The notes beneath the pieces are model-generated. The model saw nothing but the letters and a program-made list of their open reading frames with translations, had not been told where the DNA came from and made no database searches. Below, piece by piece: positions 48,205 through 57,815 of a stretch of 64,000 nt of DNA. Origin of the DNA: Streptomyces filamentosus (GTDB lineage Bacteria > Actinomycetota > Actinomycetes > Streptomycetales > Streptomycetaceae); the NCBI RefSeq assembly GCF_014654895.1, contig NZ_BNBE01000001.1, positions 3,680,501 through 3,744,500 of the forward strand, read 5' to 3'. Position numbers and translations under genes: made by a program. Position 1 is the first letter of the stretch. Every line of letters begins with the position of its first letter.

Positions 48205-49149
48205 TCAGCCCGGCGCCGGTCCCGGGGCCGGATCCGGTCCCGGGGTCGGGTCCAGGTAGACCCGGCGCACCGAGGGGAAGCGGGCCCGCAGCCGGGTCTC
48301 CGCCCGCTCGCAGGCCCGCTCCACCTCCGCCGCCGTCACCACGTCCCGGAAGTCGACCTTCGCGGCGATCAGCACCTCGCCGGGCCCCTGGATGAGGGTG
48401 ATCAGGTCGAGGACGTCCACCACGTGGGGGACGCCCAGCAGCTCCTCGCGCACCTCGGCCCGCATCGCGCGGGGCAGCGGGCGGCCGATGAGGAGCTGGG
48501 CGTTGGCCCGGCCCAGCACCCAGGCCACGTACACGAGCAGGCAGCCGATGAGGATCGAGGCGATCCCGTCCCAGACGCCGGAGCCGGTGAGCTGGCCGCC
48601 GAGGAGGCCGCCGGCCGCGAGCATCAGGCCGGCGAGGGCGGCGGAGTCCTCCATGACGACCGCCTTGACGGTGGTGTCGGGTGTGAGCCGCAGGTACCGG
48701 GCGAACGGCGCCCGCATCCGTTCCGCCTCCGCCCGGACCTGCTTGACGCCGGTCCGCAGGGAGAACGCCTCCAGGACGAAGGAGACGCCGAGCACGATGT
48801 AGGAGACGAGCGGGTCGCCCAGCTCCTCGCCGTGGGTGAGGGTGTGGACGCCGTCGTAGACGGAGAAGACGGCGCCGCCGACGAAGGTGGCGACGGCGGC
48901 GAGCATCGCCCACACGTACCGCTCGCCCGCGTGCCCCACCGGATGGTCCTCGTCGGCGGGCTTCTCGCTCCGCTTGAGGGCGGTGAGCAGCATGACCTCG
49001 GTGACGGTGTCGGCGACCGAGTGGGCGGCCTCCGACAGCATCGCGCTCGACCCGCTGATGACGCCCGCGGCGGCCTTGGCGACCGCGATCCCCAGATTCG
49101 CACCCGCCGCCACGAGGACGGTGACGGTGCTCTCGCCGTTGTCGGACAT
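48205..49149 (-). CDS. Cation diffusion facilitator (metal efflux)
   Basis: 314 residues from ATG 49149; a longer frame to 49194 has no binding site. Six transmembrane helices fill residues 8-205. The HxxxD pair of metal site A is visible in SEAAHSVADTVTEV, and GIASILIGCLLVYVAW carries the second-site Asp just before it (VWDG). The cytosolic C-terminal domain is about 85 residues long and ends in a Pro/Gly/Asp tail. Substrate is probably Zn2+ or another divalent cation. The gene ends 4 bp from the convergent phosphatase gene. Confidence 0.93.
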   Translation of the reverse strand: MSDNGESTVTVLVAAGANLGIAVAKAAAGVISGSSAMLSEAAHSVADTVTEVMLLTALKRSEKPADEDHPVGHAGERYVWAMLAAVATFVGGAVFSVYDGVHTLTHGEELGDPLVSYIVLGVSFVLEAFSLRTGVKQVRAEAERMRAPFARYLRLTPDTTVKAVVMEDSAALAGLMLAAGGLLGGQLTGSGVWDGIASILIGCLLVYVAWVLGRANAQLLIGRPLPRAMRAEVREELLGVPHVVDVLDLITLIQGPGEVLIAAKVDFRDVVTAAEVERACERAETRLRARFPSVRRVYLDPTPGPDPAPGPAPG

Positions 49150-49168
49150 GATCGGACGGTATGCCCGC

Positions 49169-50041
49169 TCAGCGGCGCGGGACGCGAACGACACCCTCCT
49201 GGATGACGGAGATCGCGAGCCGCCCGTCCCTCGTCCAGATCCGGGCCTGGCCGAGACCGCGCCCGGCGGCGGCGGACGGCGACTCCTGGTCGTAGAGGAG
49301 CCACTCGTCGGCGCGGAAGGGCCGGTGGAACCACATGGCGTGGTCGAGCGAGGCGCCCACCACGTCGCCGACGGCCCAGCCGCCCCGCCCGTGGGCGAGC
49401 AGCACCGAGTCGAGCAGCGTCATGTCGGAGACGTACGTGGCGAGCACGACGTGCAGCAGCGGGTCGTCCGCGAGCTTGCCGTTGGTGCGGAACCACACCT
49501 GCGAGCGCGGTTCGCGCGGCTCCCCGACGGAGCCCCACGGCGGGGTCCCGGCATAGCGCAGGTCGACGGCCGCGCGGGCCTCGACGAGCCGCCGGGCGAT
49601 GTCCTCCGGCAGGTGCCGGGGCAGCATCTCCTCGGCGGTCGGCAGCGACTCCGGGTCGGGCGCGTCCGGCATCCCCGCCTGGTGGTCGAGCCCCTCCTCG
49701 TACGCCTGGAAGGAGGCGGAGAGGTGGAAGATCGGCCGCCCGTGCTGGACGGCGACGACCCGCCGGGTGGTGAAGGACCGCCCGTCCCGGATCCGGTCCA
49801 CCTCGTACACGATCGGCGCGCCCGGGTCGCCCGGCACCAGGAAGTACGCGTGCAGCGAGTGGGCGAGCCGGTCCGCGGGGACGGTCCGGCCCGCCGCCAC
49901 CATCGCCTGGGCGGCCACCTGGCCGCCGAAGACGCGGGGGACGATCGCGGACCGGGACCGGCCCCGGAAGATGTCCTGCTCGATCCGCTCCAGGTCGAGC
50001 AGGTCGAGCAGGTCATCCAGTGCGGAAGGAGCTTCGGGCAC
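49169..50041 (-). CDS. Acyl-CoA thioesterase II (TesB type)
   Basis: 290 residues from GTG 50041, which directly follows the TAA stop of the acyl-CoA dehydrogenase gene. Double hot-dog fold: VFGGQVAAQAMVAAGRTV and HSLHAYFLVPGDPGAPIVY in the first half; VGDVVGASLDHAMWFHRPF with the catalytic Asp in the second. It hydrolyses acyl-CoAs. Coupling with the dehydrogenase suggests a role in the same fatty or branched acyl-CoA metabolism. Confidence 0.94.
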   Translation of the reverse strand: MPEAPSALDDLLDLLDLERIEQDIFRGRSRSAIVPRVFGGQVAAQAMVAAGRTVPADRLAHSLHAYFLVPGDPGAPIVYEVDRIRDGRSFTTRRVVAVQHGRPIFHLSASFQAYEEGLDHQAGMPDAPDPESLPTAEEMLPRHLPEDIARRLVEARAAVDLRYAGTPPWGSVGEPREPRSQVWFRTNGKLADDPLLHVVLATYVSDMTLLDSVLLAHGRGGWAVGDVVGASLDHAMWFHRPFRADEWLLYDQESPSAAAGRGLGQARIWTRDGRLAISVIQEGVVRVPRR

Positions 50042-51199
<1,158 letters not shown>

Positions 51200-51276
51200 G
51201 GTGCGACTCCTCCGGTGTGCGGGCCCAGTTGTCTAAGCGCTTGCTCAGTCTGTCTCCCCCTGAAGTTACCCAGCGG

Positions 51277-52461
51277 TCACCCGCCCTGTCCAGACTCCCC
51301 GCCTGTGATCCAGGCCCGCTCCACCGAGTCGTACCCGTACACCGGCCGCCCCTCCACCCCGCTGGTCCGGAAGGGTGCACCGTCCTCGTCCCCGATCCGG
51401 ACCGTGCCCCGCCGCCCCTCCGCGCTCCACTCCAGCTCCAGGTACCAGCGGCAGTCGCACCCCGCCGTCCGCGCCGACACCAGCAGCTCCTCCGGCCCGG
51501 CGGCGGTCACCGCGTACGGGAAGGAGACAGCGGGCAGCTCCCGCCCCTCCTCCCCGGAGGCGTCGTACCCGTCCACGGGCCGGGCAACCGGCCGCGGCCG
51601 GTCCAGGTCCACCGCGAAGGACCGCGGCGTCACCGCCCCGCCGCACCCGTCGTCCATCCGGTACGCCGCCCACGGCAGCGGCGCCCCGCGCTCCACCACG
51701 CGCACGTGCAGCGCCTGGAGCACCACCGCCGCCGCGCCCTTCCCCTGCACCGACACCCGCACCAGCGTCTCCCCGCCGTGCACGGCCCCCCGCGCCACCG
51801 CCCACCGCCGCGCGTCGGCCGGCACCGGCGGCGCCCCGGGCGCCCGCTCCGCGAGATAGGTGTGCCCGCACCCGTTCTTCCAGAGGTGCGAGGCCACGGT
51901 CCACGTCAGCGGAGGCGGCGGGGGCGGCGGCGGAACCCCGGGCCCCGGGGACCTCCCGGGAAGGAGTACGACTCCGAGGGTCACCGCCCCCACGACCGCG
52001 AGCGCCCCGCCGACCAGGCCCGCCCACGCCCACCGGCGGCGCCCCCGCCCGGACGGGAGGCCCGGCGGGGCGGGGACGGGAGGAGAGGGCCGAGCGGGTG
52101 CGGCGGGCTCGCCGGCCGCGGCCGTGGCTGTGGGCTCCGGCTCCGGCTCCGGCTCGGGCTTCGGTTCGGACTCCGGCTCCGGTTCGGGTTCGGGCTCCGG
52201 GGCCGCCGTGCGTCGGGCGCGGTCCGCGCGGGTCCACGCCTCCTCCAGGGACCGGCGCTCCTCCGCGTCCGCCCCGCAGAGCGCGGCCAGCCGGCCGACG
52301 ACGGCGAAGTCCTCCGGGACGGTCGCGCCGGAGCAGTACCGGTGCAGGGTGGAGGCGCTGACGTTCAGACGGCGGCCGAGCGCCTCGAAACTCCGCCCGT
52401 CCCGCGCCTTCAGCGCCCGCACGAGCCGCGCGAACTCCCCGGCCCCGGCGTCCTTCGGCAT
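51277..52461 (-). CDS. XRE helix-turn-helix membrane protein with extracytoplasmic domain
   Basis: 394 residues from ATG 52461 (GAGGGG 6 nt upstream); GTG 52512 lacks a binding site. Cytosolic HTH at about 5-70 (FEALGRRLNVSASTLHRYCSG), then a Pro/Glu repeat region (PEPEPEPEPESEPKPEPEP), one transmembrane helix near residue 160-180 (WAWAGLVGGALAVVGAVTLG), a Pro-rich stretch, and an extracytoplasmic beta-rich domain of about 200 residues with Cys pairs (SHLWKNGCGH; TAGCDCRWYLELEW). Such architectures suggest a membrane-anchored sensor-regulator; many Streptomyces paralogues exist. The target is unknown. Confidence 0.85.
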   Translation of the reverse strand: MPKDAGAGEFARLVRALKARDGRSFEALGRRLNVSASTLHRYCSGATVPEDFAVVGRLAALCGADAEERRSLEEAWTRADRARRTAAPEPEPEPEPESEPKPEPEPEPEPTATAAAGEPAAPARPSPPVPAPPGLPSGRGRRRWAWAGLVGGALAVVGAVTLGVVLLPGRSPGPGVPPPPPPPPLTWTVASHLWKNGCGHTYLAERAPGAPPVPADARRWAVARGAVHGGETLVRVSVQGKGAAAVVLQALHVRVVERGAPLPWAAYRMDDGCGGAVTPRSFAVDLDRPRPVARPVDGYDASGEEGRELPAVSFPYAVTAAGPEELLVSARTAGCDCRWYLELEWSAEGRRGTVRIGDEDGAPFRTSGVEGRPVYGYDSVERAWITGGESGQGG

Positions 52462-52628
52462 CCCGTCCCCCTCGGTCCCGGCGTCCCAGCCCTTCACGTC
52501 CTCCCACGTCACCGGGGGTGGAATGGTTCCGGGACGGGTGGTCGGCGCGTCACCGTTGCGGCGGCCCGGCGGCGCCCCGACGCTGGTGGAAGCACCCGAC
52601 CGAACGACCCACGGGGGAACGAACCGTC

Positions 52629-53234
52629 ATGACCAAGCTCCGCACCGCGCTCGCCGCCGCCGCTGCCGCCGCCCTGGGCCTCGCGGCCCTCGCCGCCGCC
52701 CCGGCGCAGGCCGCCGCCCTGCCCGCCTTCCTCGCCGCCTCCCAGATGCCGCCCTCGTCGACGCCGTGGACCGCCACCCCGGTCTTCGCGGGCGTCCCGG
52801 AGAACGGCGGCGCCCTCTGCGTCCCGTACAAGATCCCGGCGCAGAACACCCGCTACCGCGAGTTCAGCACCGAGCTCGACACCAACGGCGTCCAGATCAC
52901 CCACGTGACCCGCACCGAGGCCGACGCGGTGAAGCTGGTCGACACCCTCCGCGCCTCCCTCGCCGGCTGCGGCCCCCTCCTGGAGCGGCAGAACCCGGGC
53001 CTGGACGCCGTCAGCGCGTACCACGGCAAGCTCGCCGTCGAGGAAGGCGCCTGGGTCTACAGCCTCGACACCGCCGACCCGCAGATCGGCAACACCGACA
53101 TCCACCTCTTCTCCGTCGGCCGCGACGGCCGCACCGTCACCTTCGTCCGCTGGGGCCAGATGGGCGACCTCGCCGACGCCCCCCTGACCGCCTTCCGCAC
53201 CACCACGAAGACGGCCGTGAACAAGCTCTACTGA
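52629..53234 (+). CDS. Secreted protein of unknown function
   Basis: 201 residues from ATG 52629. A clear Sec signal peptide covers about 1-29 (ALGLAALAAAPAQAAA). The mature domain is alpha/beta with two Cys (ALCVPYK, LAGCGPLLE), likely a disulphide, and resembles PknH-type extracellular sensor or surface-exposed domains in general layout only. Adjacent on both sides are regulators (an XRE membrane protein divergent, and PucR overlapping at the 3' ends by 7 nt). No function proposed. Confidence 0.82.
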   Translation: MTKLRTALAAAAAAALGLAALAAAPAQAAALPAFLAASQMPPSSTPWTATPVFAGVPENGGALCVPYKIPAQNTRYREFSTELDTNGVQITHVTRTEADAVKLVDTLRASLAGCGPLLERQNPGLDAVSAYHGKLAVEEGAWVYSLDTADPQIGNTDIHLFSVGRDGRTVTFVRWGQMGDLADAPLTAFRTTTKTAVNKLY

Positions 53235-54670
53235 GCCCCCGGCCCCGACCGCAGCGCGAACCACAGCTCCATCCGCACGTCCGGATCGTCCAGGTCGCGG
53301 TCCAGGAGGGCCGCGCAGCGGGCGATCCGCTGGCGGACCGTGTTGCGGTGCACGCCCAGCGCGGCGGCGGTGCGGTCCCAGCCGCCGTGCAGGGACAGCC
53401 AGGTGCGCAGCGTCTCGGCCTGCGGCCCGCTGAGGGGGGCGAGGAGCACGCGCGCGTGGGCGGCGGCCTCGGCCGGGTCGACCAGCCCGGCCAGGCCGTC
53501 CGCGCGGTGGCGCACCAGCGGCGCGCGGATCGCCTCCGCCCGCCGCAGCGCCCGGCCCGCCTCCGCGTCGGCCACCGCCAGTCCGTCGGGGCCGGCCGGG
53601 GCGCTCGCGCCGAGCGTCCAGCCGGGGCGGGCCGTCACCGCCGCGCCCGGCGGCAGCAGGAGCCGCACCGCCTCGCCGTCGTCCACCAGGTCCGTGCCCA
53701 GGGCCGCCGCCAGCGCCGCCGCCGCGAACGGCGTCCCGTCCCCGCCCCGGGCGTGCACCACCGTCCACGGGCCGGGGGAGAGCGCCGCCGCCTCCCCGGC
53801 GGCGGACGCGCCCAGCAGCAGCCGGGTCAGCGCCCCGGCCCGCTCCGGGGCCCCGCCGGCCCGGTGCGGGGCGGTCAGCAGCGAGAGCAGCACCACCGCC
53901 ACCCCGGCGACCGTGTGGTCGCCGGGGTCGCGGCGCTCCGCGGCCACCCCGAGGACCGGCCCGCCGTCGCCGCCCAGCGCGTACGCCGCCAGCTTCAGCC
54001 CCCCGCCCTCCCCGCTCGCCGACGCCGGACCGCCCGGCCGGGGCCCGACCACCCCCGCCAGGTCCGCCAGGGCCCGCGCCGCCTCCTCCGGCGGCTCCCG
54101 GCCGGCCGCCGCCGACACCCCGCCGTCCGCCCCGTACAGCACCGCCCACCCGCCCAGCCGGGACGCCAGCGCCCTCAGGACGGCCGGGACCGGCGCCGGG
54201 CGCGCGGCGGCCGCCGCCAGGGACTGCTGGGCCTCCGCCACCCGGCGCAGCTCGTGCAGCCGGGCCTCCGCCATCAGCCGCCACAGCGCCCGCGCCACCG
54301 CCGTGAACGGCGTCCCCGGCGGCACCTCGATCAGCGGCAGCCCGTGCCGCACGCACGCCTCGACCAGCTCCGGCGGCACCGTGTCGTACACCGGCGTCAC
54401 CCCGAAGCCCAGCGCCGCCGCGCCCGCCTCCACCACCCGCGCCGCGAACCGCGCCGGGTCCGCCAGCTGCACGCCCGCCGTCAGCAGCAGCTCGCCGCCG
54501 AGCAGATACGGGTACGGGTCCGCCATCTCCGAGGCGTGCACCCAGTGCAGCGCCACGTCCCCGGGCCCGGCGAGCAGCCGCAGCCCCAGCTCCCGGCGGG
54601 CGAGCAGCGCGGCGAGCGGCACCGGCGGCGCCGGGGGGGTGGAGCTCGGTCCCGAAGGCGTCACGGTCAT
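53228..54670 (-). CDS. PucR-family transcriptional regulator
   Basis: 480 residues from ATG 54670 (GAAGGGACC before it). N-terminal PucR/PurR ligand-type domain at about 20-140 (VSASEM-like HWVHASEMADPYPYLLGGEL, LIEVPPGTPFTAVARALW), a variable Ala-rich middle, and the C-terminal HTH_30 domain LRTWLSLHGGWDRTAAALGVHRNTVRQRI. PucR regulators usually control purine, GABA or amine catabolism. It is divergent from the ureohydrolase gene (114-bp gap), its likely target. The two genes at its 3' end overlap tail to tail. Confidence 0.92.
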   Translation of the reverse strand: MTVTPSGPSSTPPAPPVPLAALLARRELGLRLLAGPGDVALHWVHASEMADPYPYLLGGELLLTAGVQLADPARFAARVVEAGAAALGFGVTPVYDTVPPELVEACVRHGLPLIEVPPGTPFTAVARALWRLMAEARLHELRRVAEAQQSLAAAAARPAPVPAVLRALASRLGGWAVLYGADGGVSAAAGREPPEEAARALADLAGVVGPRPGGPASASGEGGGLKLAAYALGGDGGPVLGVAAERRDPGDHTVAGVAVVLLSLLTAPHRAGGAPERAGALTRLLLGASAAGEAAALSPGPWTVVHARGGDGTPFAAAALAAALGTDLVDDGEAVRLLLPPGAAVTARPGWTLGASAPAGPDGLAVADAEAGRALRRAEAIRAPLVRHRADGLAGLVDPAEAAAHARVLLAPLSGPQAETLRTWLSLHGGWDRTAAALGVHRNTVRQRIARCAALLDRDLDDPDVRMELWFALRSGPGAQ

Positions 54671-54784
54671 GGTCCCTTCGTACATTCCAGGGCCGGAAGG
54701 TGGAGGAAACGTACACTTCAATGTGGCTTTCGGGCGACTTACGGTCGAGCCGCACCCCGACGACGGCCCAGGAGGCACCGACCC

Positions 54785-55750
54785 ATGAGCAGCGACCAGA
54801 ACACCCCGCGCGGCCCGATCGACTCGTCCCGCGTCCCGCGGTACGCCGGCCCCGCGACGTTCGCCCGGCTGCCGCGGCTCGACGAGGTCGGCACGGCCGA
54901 CGTCGCCGTGGTCGGCATCCCCTTCGACAGCGGCGTCTCCTACCGCCCCGGCGCCCGCTTCGGCGGCAACGCCATCCGCGAGGCCTCCCGCCTCCTGCGC
55001 CCCTACAACCCGGCGCAGGACGCCTCCCCCTTCGCCCTCGCGCAGGTCGCGGACGCCGGCGACATCGCCGCCAACCCCTTCAACATCAACGAGGCCGTCG
55101 AGACCATCGAGGCCGCCGCCGACGACCTCCTCGCCACCGGCGCCCGCATGATGACCCTCGGCGGCGACCACACCGTGGCCCTCCCGCTGCTCCGCTCCGT
55201 CGCCAAGAAGCACGGCCCCGTCGCCCTGCTCCACTTCGACGCCCACCTGGACACCTGGGACACCTACTTCGGCGCCGAGTACACCCACGGCACGCCGTTC
55301 CGCCGCGCCGTCGAGGAGGGCATCCTCGACACCTCCGCCCTCTCCCACGTCGGCACCCGCGGCCCGCTCTACGGCAAGCAGGACCTCACCGACGACGAGA
55401 AGATGGGCTTCGGCATCGTCACCTCCGCCGACGTCTACCGCCGCGGCGCCGACGAGGTCGCCGACCAGCTCCGCCAGCGCATCGGCGACCGCCCGCTGTA
55501 CATCTCCATCGACATCGACTGCCTCGACCCGGCCCACGCCCCCGGCACCGGCACCCCCGAGGCCGGCGGCATGACCTCCCGCGAGCTCCTGGAGATCCTC
55601 CGCGGCCTCTCCTCCTGCAACCTGGTCTCCGCCGACGTCGTCGAGGTCGCCCCCGCCTACGACCACGCCGAGATCACCGCCGTCGCCGCCTCCCACACGG
55701 CGTACGAGCTGACCACGATCATGAGCCGGCAGATCGCGGCGAGCCGATAA
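54785..55750 (+). CDS. Agmatinase/guanidinobutyrase-type ureohydrolase
   Basis: 321 residues of the arginase superfamily. The dimanganese ligands are seen in the three signature blocks: MTLGGDHTV, HFDAHLDTWD, and SIDIDCLDPAHAPGTGTPE. The substrate loop HGTPFRRAVEEG is typical of agmatinase-like enzymes. It should remove urea from a guanidino compound (agmatine, 4-guanidinobutyrate or similar); the exact substrate cannot be read. A PucR gene is divergent; a ThDP enzyme gene follows after 80 bp that contain a terminator-like hairpin. Confidence 0.93.
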   Translation: MSSDQNTPRGPIDSSRVPRYAGPATFARLPRLDEVGTADVAVVGIPFDSGVSYRPGARFGGNAIREASRLLRPYNPAQDASPFALAQVADAGDIAANPFNINEAVETIEAAADDLLATGARMMTLGGDHTVALPLLRSVAKKHGPVALLHFDAHLDTWDTYFGAEYTHGTPFRRAVEEGILDTSALSHVGTRGPLYGKQDLTDDEKMGFGIVTSADVYRRGADEVADQLRQRIGDRPLYISIDIDCLDPAHAPGTGTPEAGGMTSRELLEILRGLSSCNLVSADVVEVAPAYDHAEITAVAASHTAYELTTIMSRQIAASR

Positions 55751-55756
55751 TTCCCG

Positions 55757-55791
55757 GGGGTGCCCGGCCCCGCTCCGGCGGGCCGGGCACC
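55757..55791 (+). terminator. Hairpin between ureohydrolase and ThDP enzyme genes
   Basis: GGGTGCCCGGCCC/GGGCCGGGCACCC, 13 bp with a 9-nt loop, lies 6 bp after the ureohydrolase stop. It may attenuate or end transcription before the next gene. Confidence 0.75.
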
Positions 55792-55830
55792 CGTCGCACC
55801 CGAGACCGACCACCCGGAGGAACCGGCCCC

Positions 55831-57513
55831 ATGACCCACGACCACGACCTGGTCCTGCGCCCCACGCCCGCGCAGACGGAAGCCGCCCTCAACCCGCCCC
55901 CCGGCCGCACCGGCGGCGACCTGGTCGTCGAGACCCTCGCCGGCCTCGGCGCGACGACGGTCTTCGGTCTCCCCGGGCAGCACTCCCTCGGCGTGTTCGA
56001 CGCCCTGCGCCGCTCCTCCCTGCGCTACGTCGGCCTCCGCGCCGAGAACAACGCCGGCTTCGCCGCCGACGCCTACGGCCGGATCACCGGCGAGGCCGCC
56101 CCGCTGCTGCTCTCCACCGGCCCCGGCGCCCTCATGGCGCTCCCCGCGCTCCAGGAGGCCGCCGCCGCGTCCGCGCCCGTCCTCGCCCTCGGCAGCCAGA
56201 TCCCCGCCGCCGGGCTCGGCGGCGGCCGGCACGGCCACCTCCACGAGCTGCGCGACCAGCAGGCCAGCTTCCGGGACGTCGTGAAGTCCGTCCACACCGC
56301 CCGCACCGCCTCCCAGATCCCGTCCGCGATCGCCGCCGCCTGGGAGTCCGCGCTCACCGCCCCGCACGGCCCCGTCTGGGTCGAGATCCCGCAGGACGTG
56401 CTCACGGCGGAGACGGTCCTCCCCGTCGTCACCGCCATGGACGCCACGCCCGAGGACCTCGCCCCGCGCCCCGAGCTGACCGCGCTCGCCGCGCACCTCC
56501 TCTCCACGGCCGAGCGGCCCGCGATCATCGCCGGCGGCGGGGTGATCCGCTCCGACGCCTCCGGCAAGCTCCGCGCGCTCGCCGAGAAGCTCGACGCGCC
56601 CGTCGTCACCACCTTCGGCGGCAAGGGCGCCTTCCCCTGGAAGCACCCGCTGTCCCTCCAGTCCTGGCTGGAGGACCGGCACACCACCGACTTCCTGGAG
56701 GACGCCGACGTCCTCCTCGTCGTCGGCTCCGGCCTCGGCGAGCTGTCCTCGAACTACCACACCTTCGCCCCGCGCGGCCGGGTGATCCAGATCGAGGCGG
56801 ACGCGGGAAAGCTGGAGGCCAACCACCCGGCGCTCGGCATCCACGCCGACGCCCGGCTCGCCCTCCAGGCGCTCCTGGAGACGGCACGGGACCGCACCGA
56901 CGCCACCGCCCCGGACCGGGTCCGCACCGTCCTCGACAAGGTCGCGGACCGGCTCGCCGCGCAGGACCTGGACCTGGAGCGGCAGGTCGTGGCGGCGGTC
57001 CGCGCGGCGCTCCCGCCGCGCGCCCCCAGCTTCTGGGACATGACGATCCTCGCCTACTGGGCGTGGTCCGCCTTCGACGCCCGGCACCCCAACACGATGC
57101 ACTCCGCCCAGGGCGCCGGCGGCCTCGGCTACGCCTTCCCCGCCGCCCTCGGCGCCGCCGTCGCCGACCCGACGACCCCGGTCCTCGCGGTCTCCGGCGA
57201 CGGCGGCGCCATGTACTCGCTCGCGGAACTGGCGACGGCGAAGCAGTACGGCCTCGACGTCACCTGGCTGATCGTCGACGACGGCGGCTACGGCATCCTG
57301 CGCGCCTACATGACCGACGCCTACGGCGAGGCCACCGGCACGGACCTCGCCCGCCCCGACTTCGTCGCCCTCGCCGAGTCCTTCGGCGTCCCCGCCGCCC
57401 TGACGACCCCCGAGACCCTGACGGCCGACCTGTCCAAGGCCCTCGCCACCCCCGGCCCCTCGGTCGTCGTCCTCCCCGCCCTCCTGAAGATGTTCGAACC
57501 GACGCACCTCTGA
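55831..57513 (+). CDS. Thiamine diphosphate-dependent enzyme (acetolactate synthase-like; candidate 2-ketoacid decarboxylase)
   Basis: 560 residues; GGAGGAACC precedes the ATG. PYR domain with the catalytic Glu in RAENNAGFAADAYGR, central domain (PAIIAGGGVIRSD), PP domain with GDG in SGDGGAMYSLAELA. The metal-ligand segment after GDG reads IVDDGGYGIL, where most relatives have NN; DDGG occurs in a subgroup of the family, as I recall. The AHAS-like fold also includes AruI, the 2-ketoarginine decarboxylase of the arginine transaminase pathway, whose later step uses guanidinobutyrase; the neighbouring ureohydrolase makes this an attractive but unproven role. Confidence 0.88.
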   Translation: MTHDHDLVLRPTPAQTEAALNPPPGRTGGDLVVETLAGLGATTVFGLPGQHSLGVFDALRRSSLRYVGLRAENNAGFAADAYGRITGEAAPLLLSTGPGALMALPALQEAAAASAPVLALGSQIPAAGLGGGRHGHLHELRDQQASFRDVVKSVHTARTASQIPSAIAAAWESALTAPHGPVWVEIPQDVLTAETVLPVVTAMDATPEDLAPRPELTALAAHLLSTAERPAIIAGGGVIRSDASGKLRALAEKLDAPVVTTFGGKGAFPWKHPLSLQSWLEDRHTTDFLEDADVLLVVGSGLGELSSNYHTFAPRGRVIQIEADAGKLEANHPALGIHADARLALQALLETARDRTDATAPDRVRTVLDKVADRLAAQDLDLERQVVAAVRAALPPRAPSFWDMTILAYWAWSAFDARHPNTMHSAQGAGGLGYAFPAALGAAVADPTTPVLAVSGDGGAMYSLAELATAKQYGLDVTWLIVDDGGYGILRAYMTDAYGEATGTDLARPDFVALAESFGVPAALTTPETLTADLSKALATPGPSVVVLPALLKMFEPTHL

Positions 57514-57815
57514 GCGGACGCGCTGCCGGGGCCCGCCTCCACGGCCGCCTTCGCGTGCGCCCCACCGCGCGCCACGGCCGCCACGACGTGGTCGCCCGCG
57601 TGCCGGAGGTGCTGCCGCAGCTTGTTCTGCGGCGACCGGGTCCCTGCCCCGCCCCCGGGCTCCGGGAACCCGCGCCGGGGACGCATCCGGAGCACAACCG
57701 GCGCACGGACACCCGGGTCCTAGGACCAAAGCCCGGTCTTTGTTGCCGCGGGATGAAATCGCACGTCGGGCACGTTGTCGCCTTCCGGTAGACCAGGACG
57801 GACGGGAGGCGCCAC
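57514..57815. other. Intergenic region with GGTCCTAGGACC palindrome
   Basis: 302 bp. GGTCCTAGGACC (57716-57727) is a perfect 12-bp palindrome followed by AAAGCCCGGTCTTT, 89 bp before the ABC exporter GTG, a candidate operator for the exporter. The first 200 bp are GC-rich and show no gene; the frames crossing it look like shadows. Confidence 0.5.

Noticed and set aside
57321..57695. 124-residue minus-strand frame at the end of the ThDP enzyme gene
   Set aside because: Mostly antisense to a well-supported gene and Arg/Ala-rich; shadow frame.
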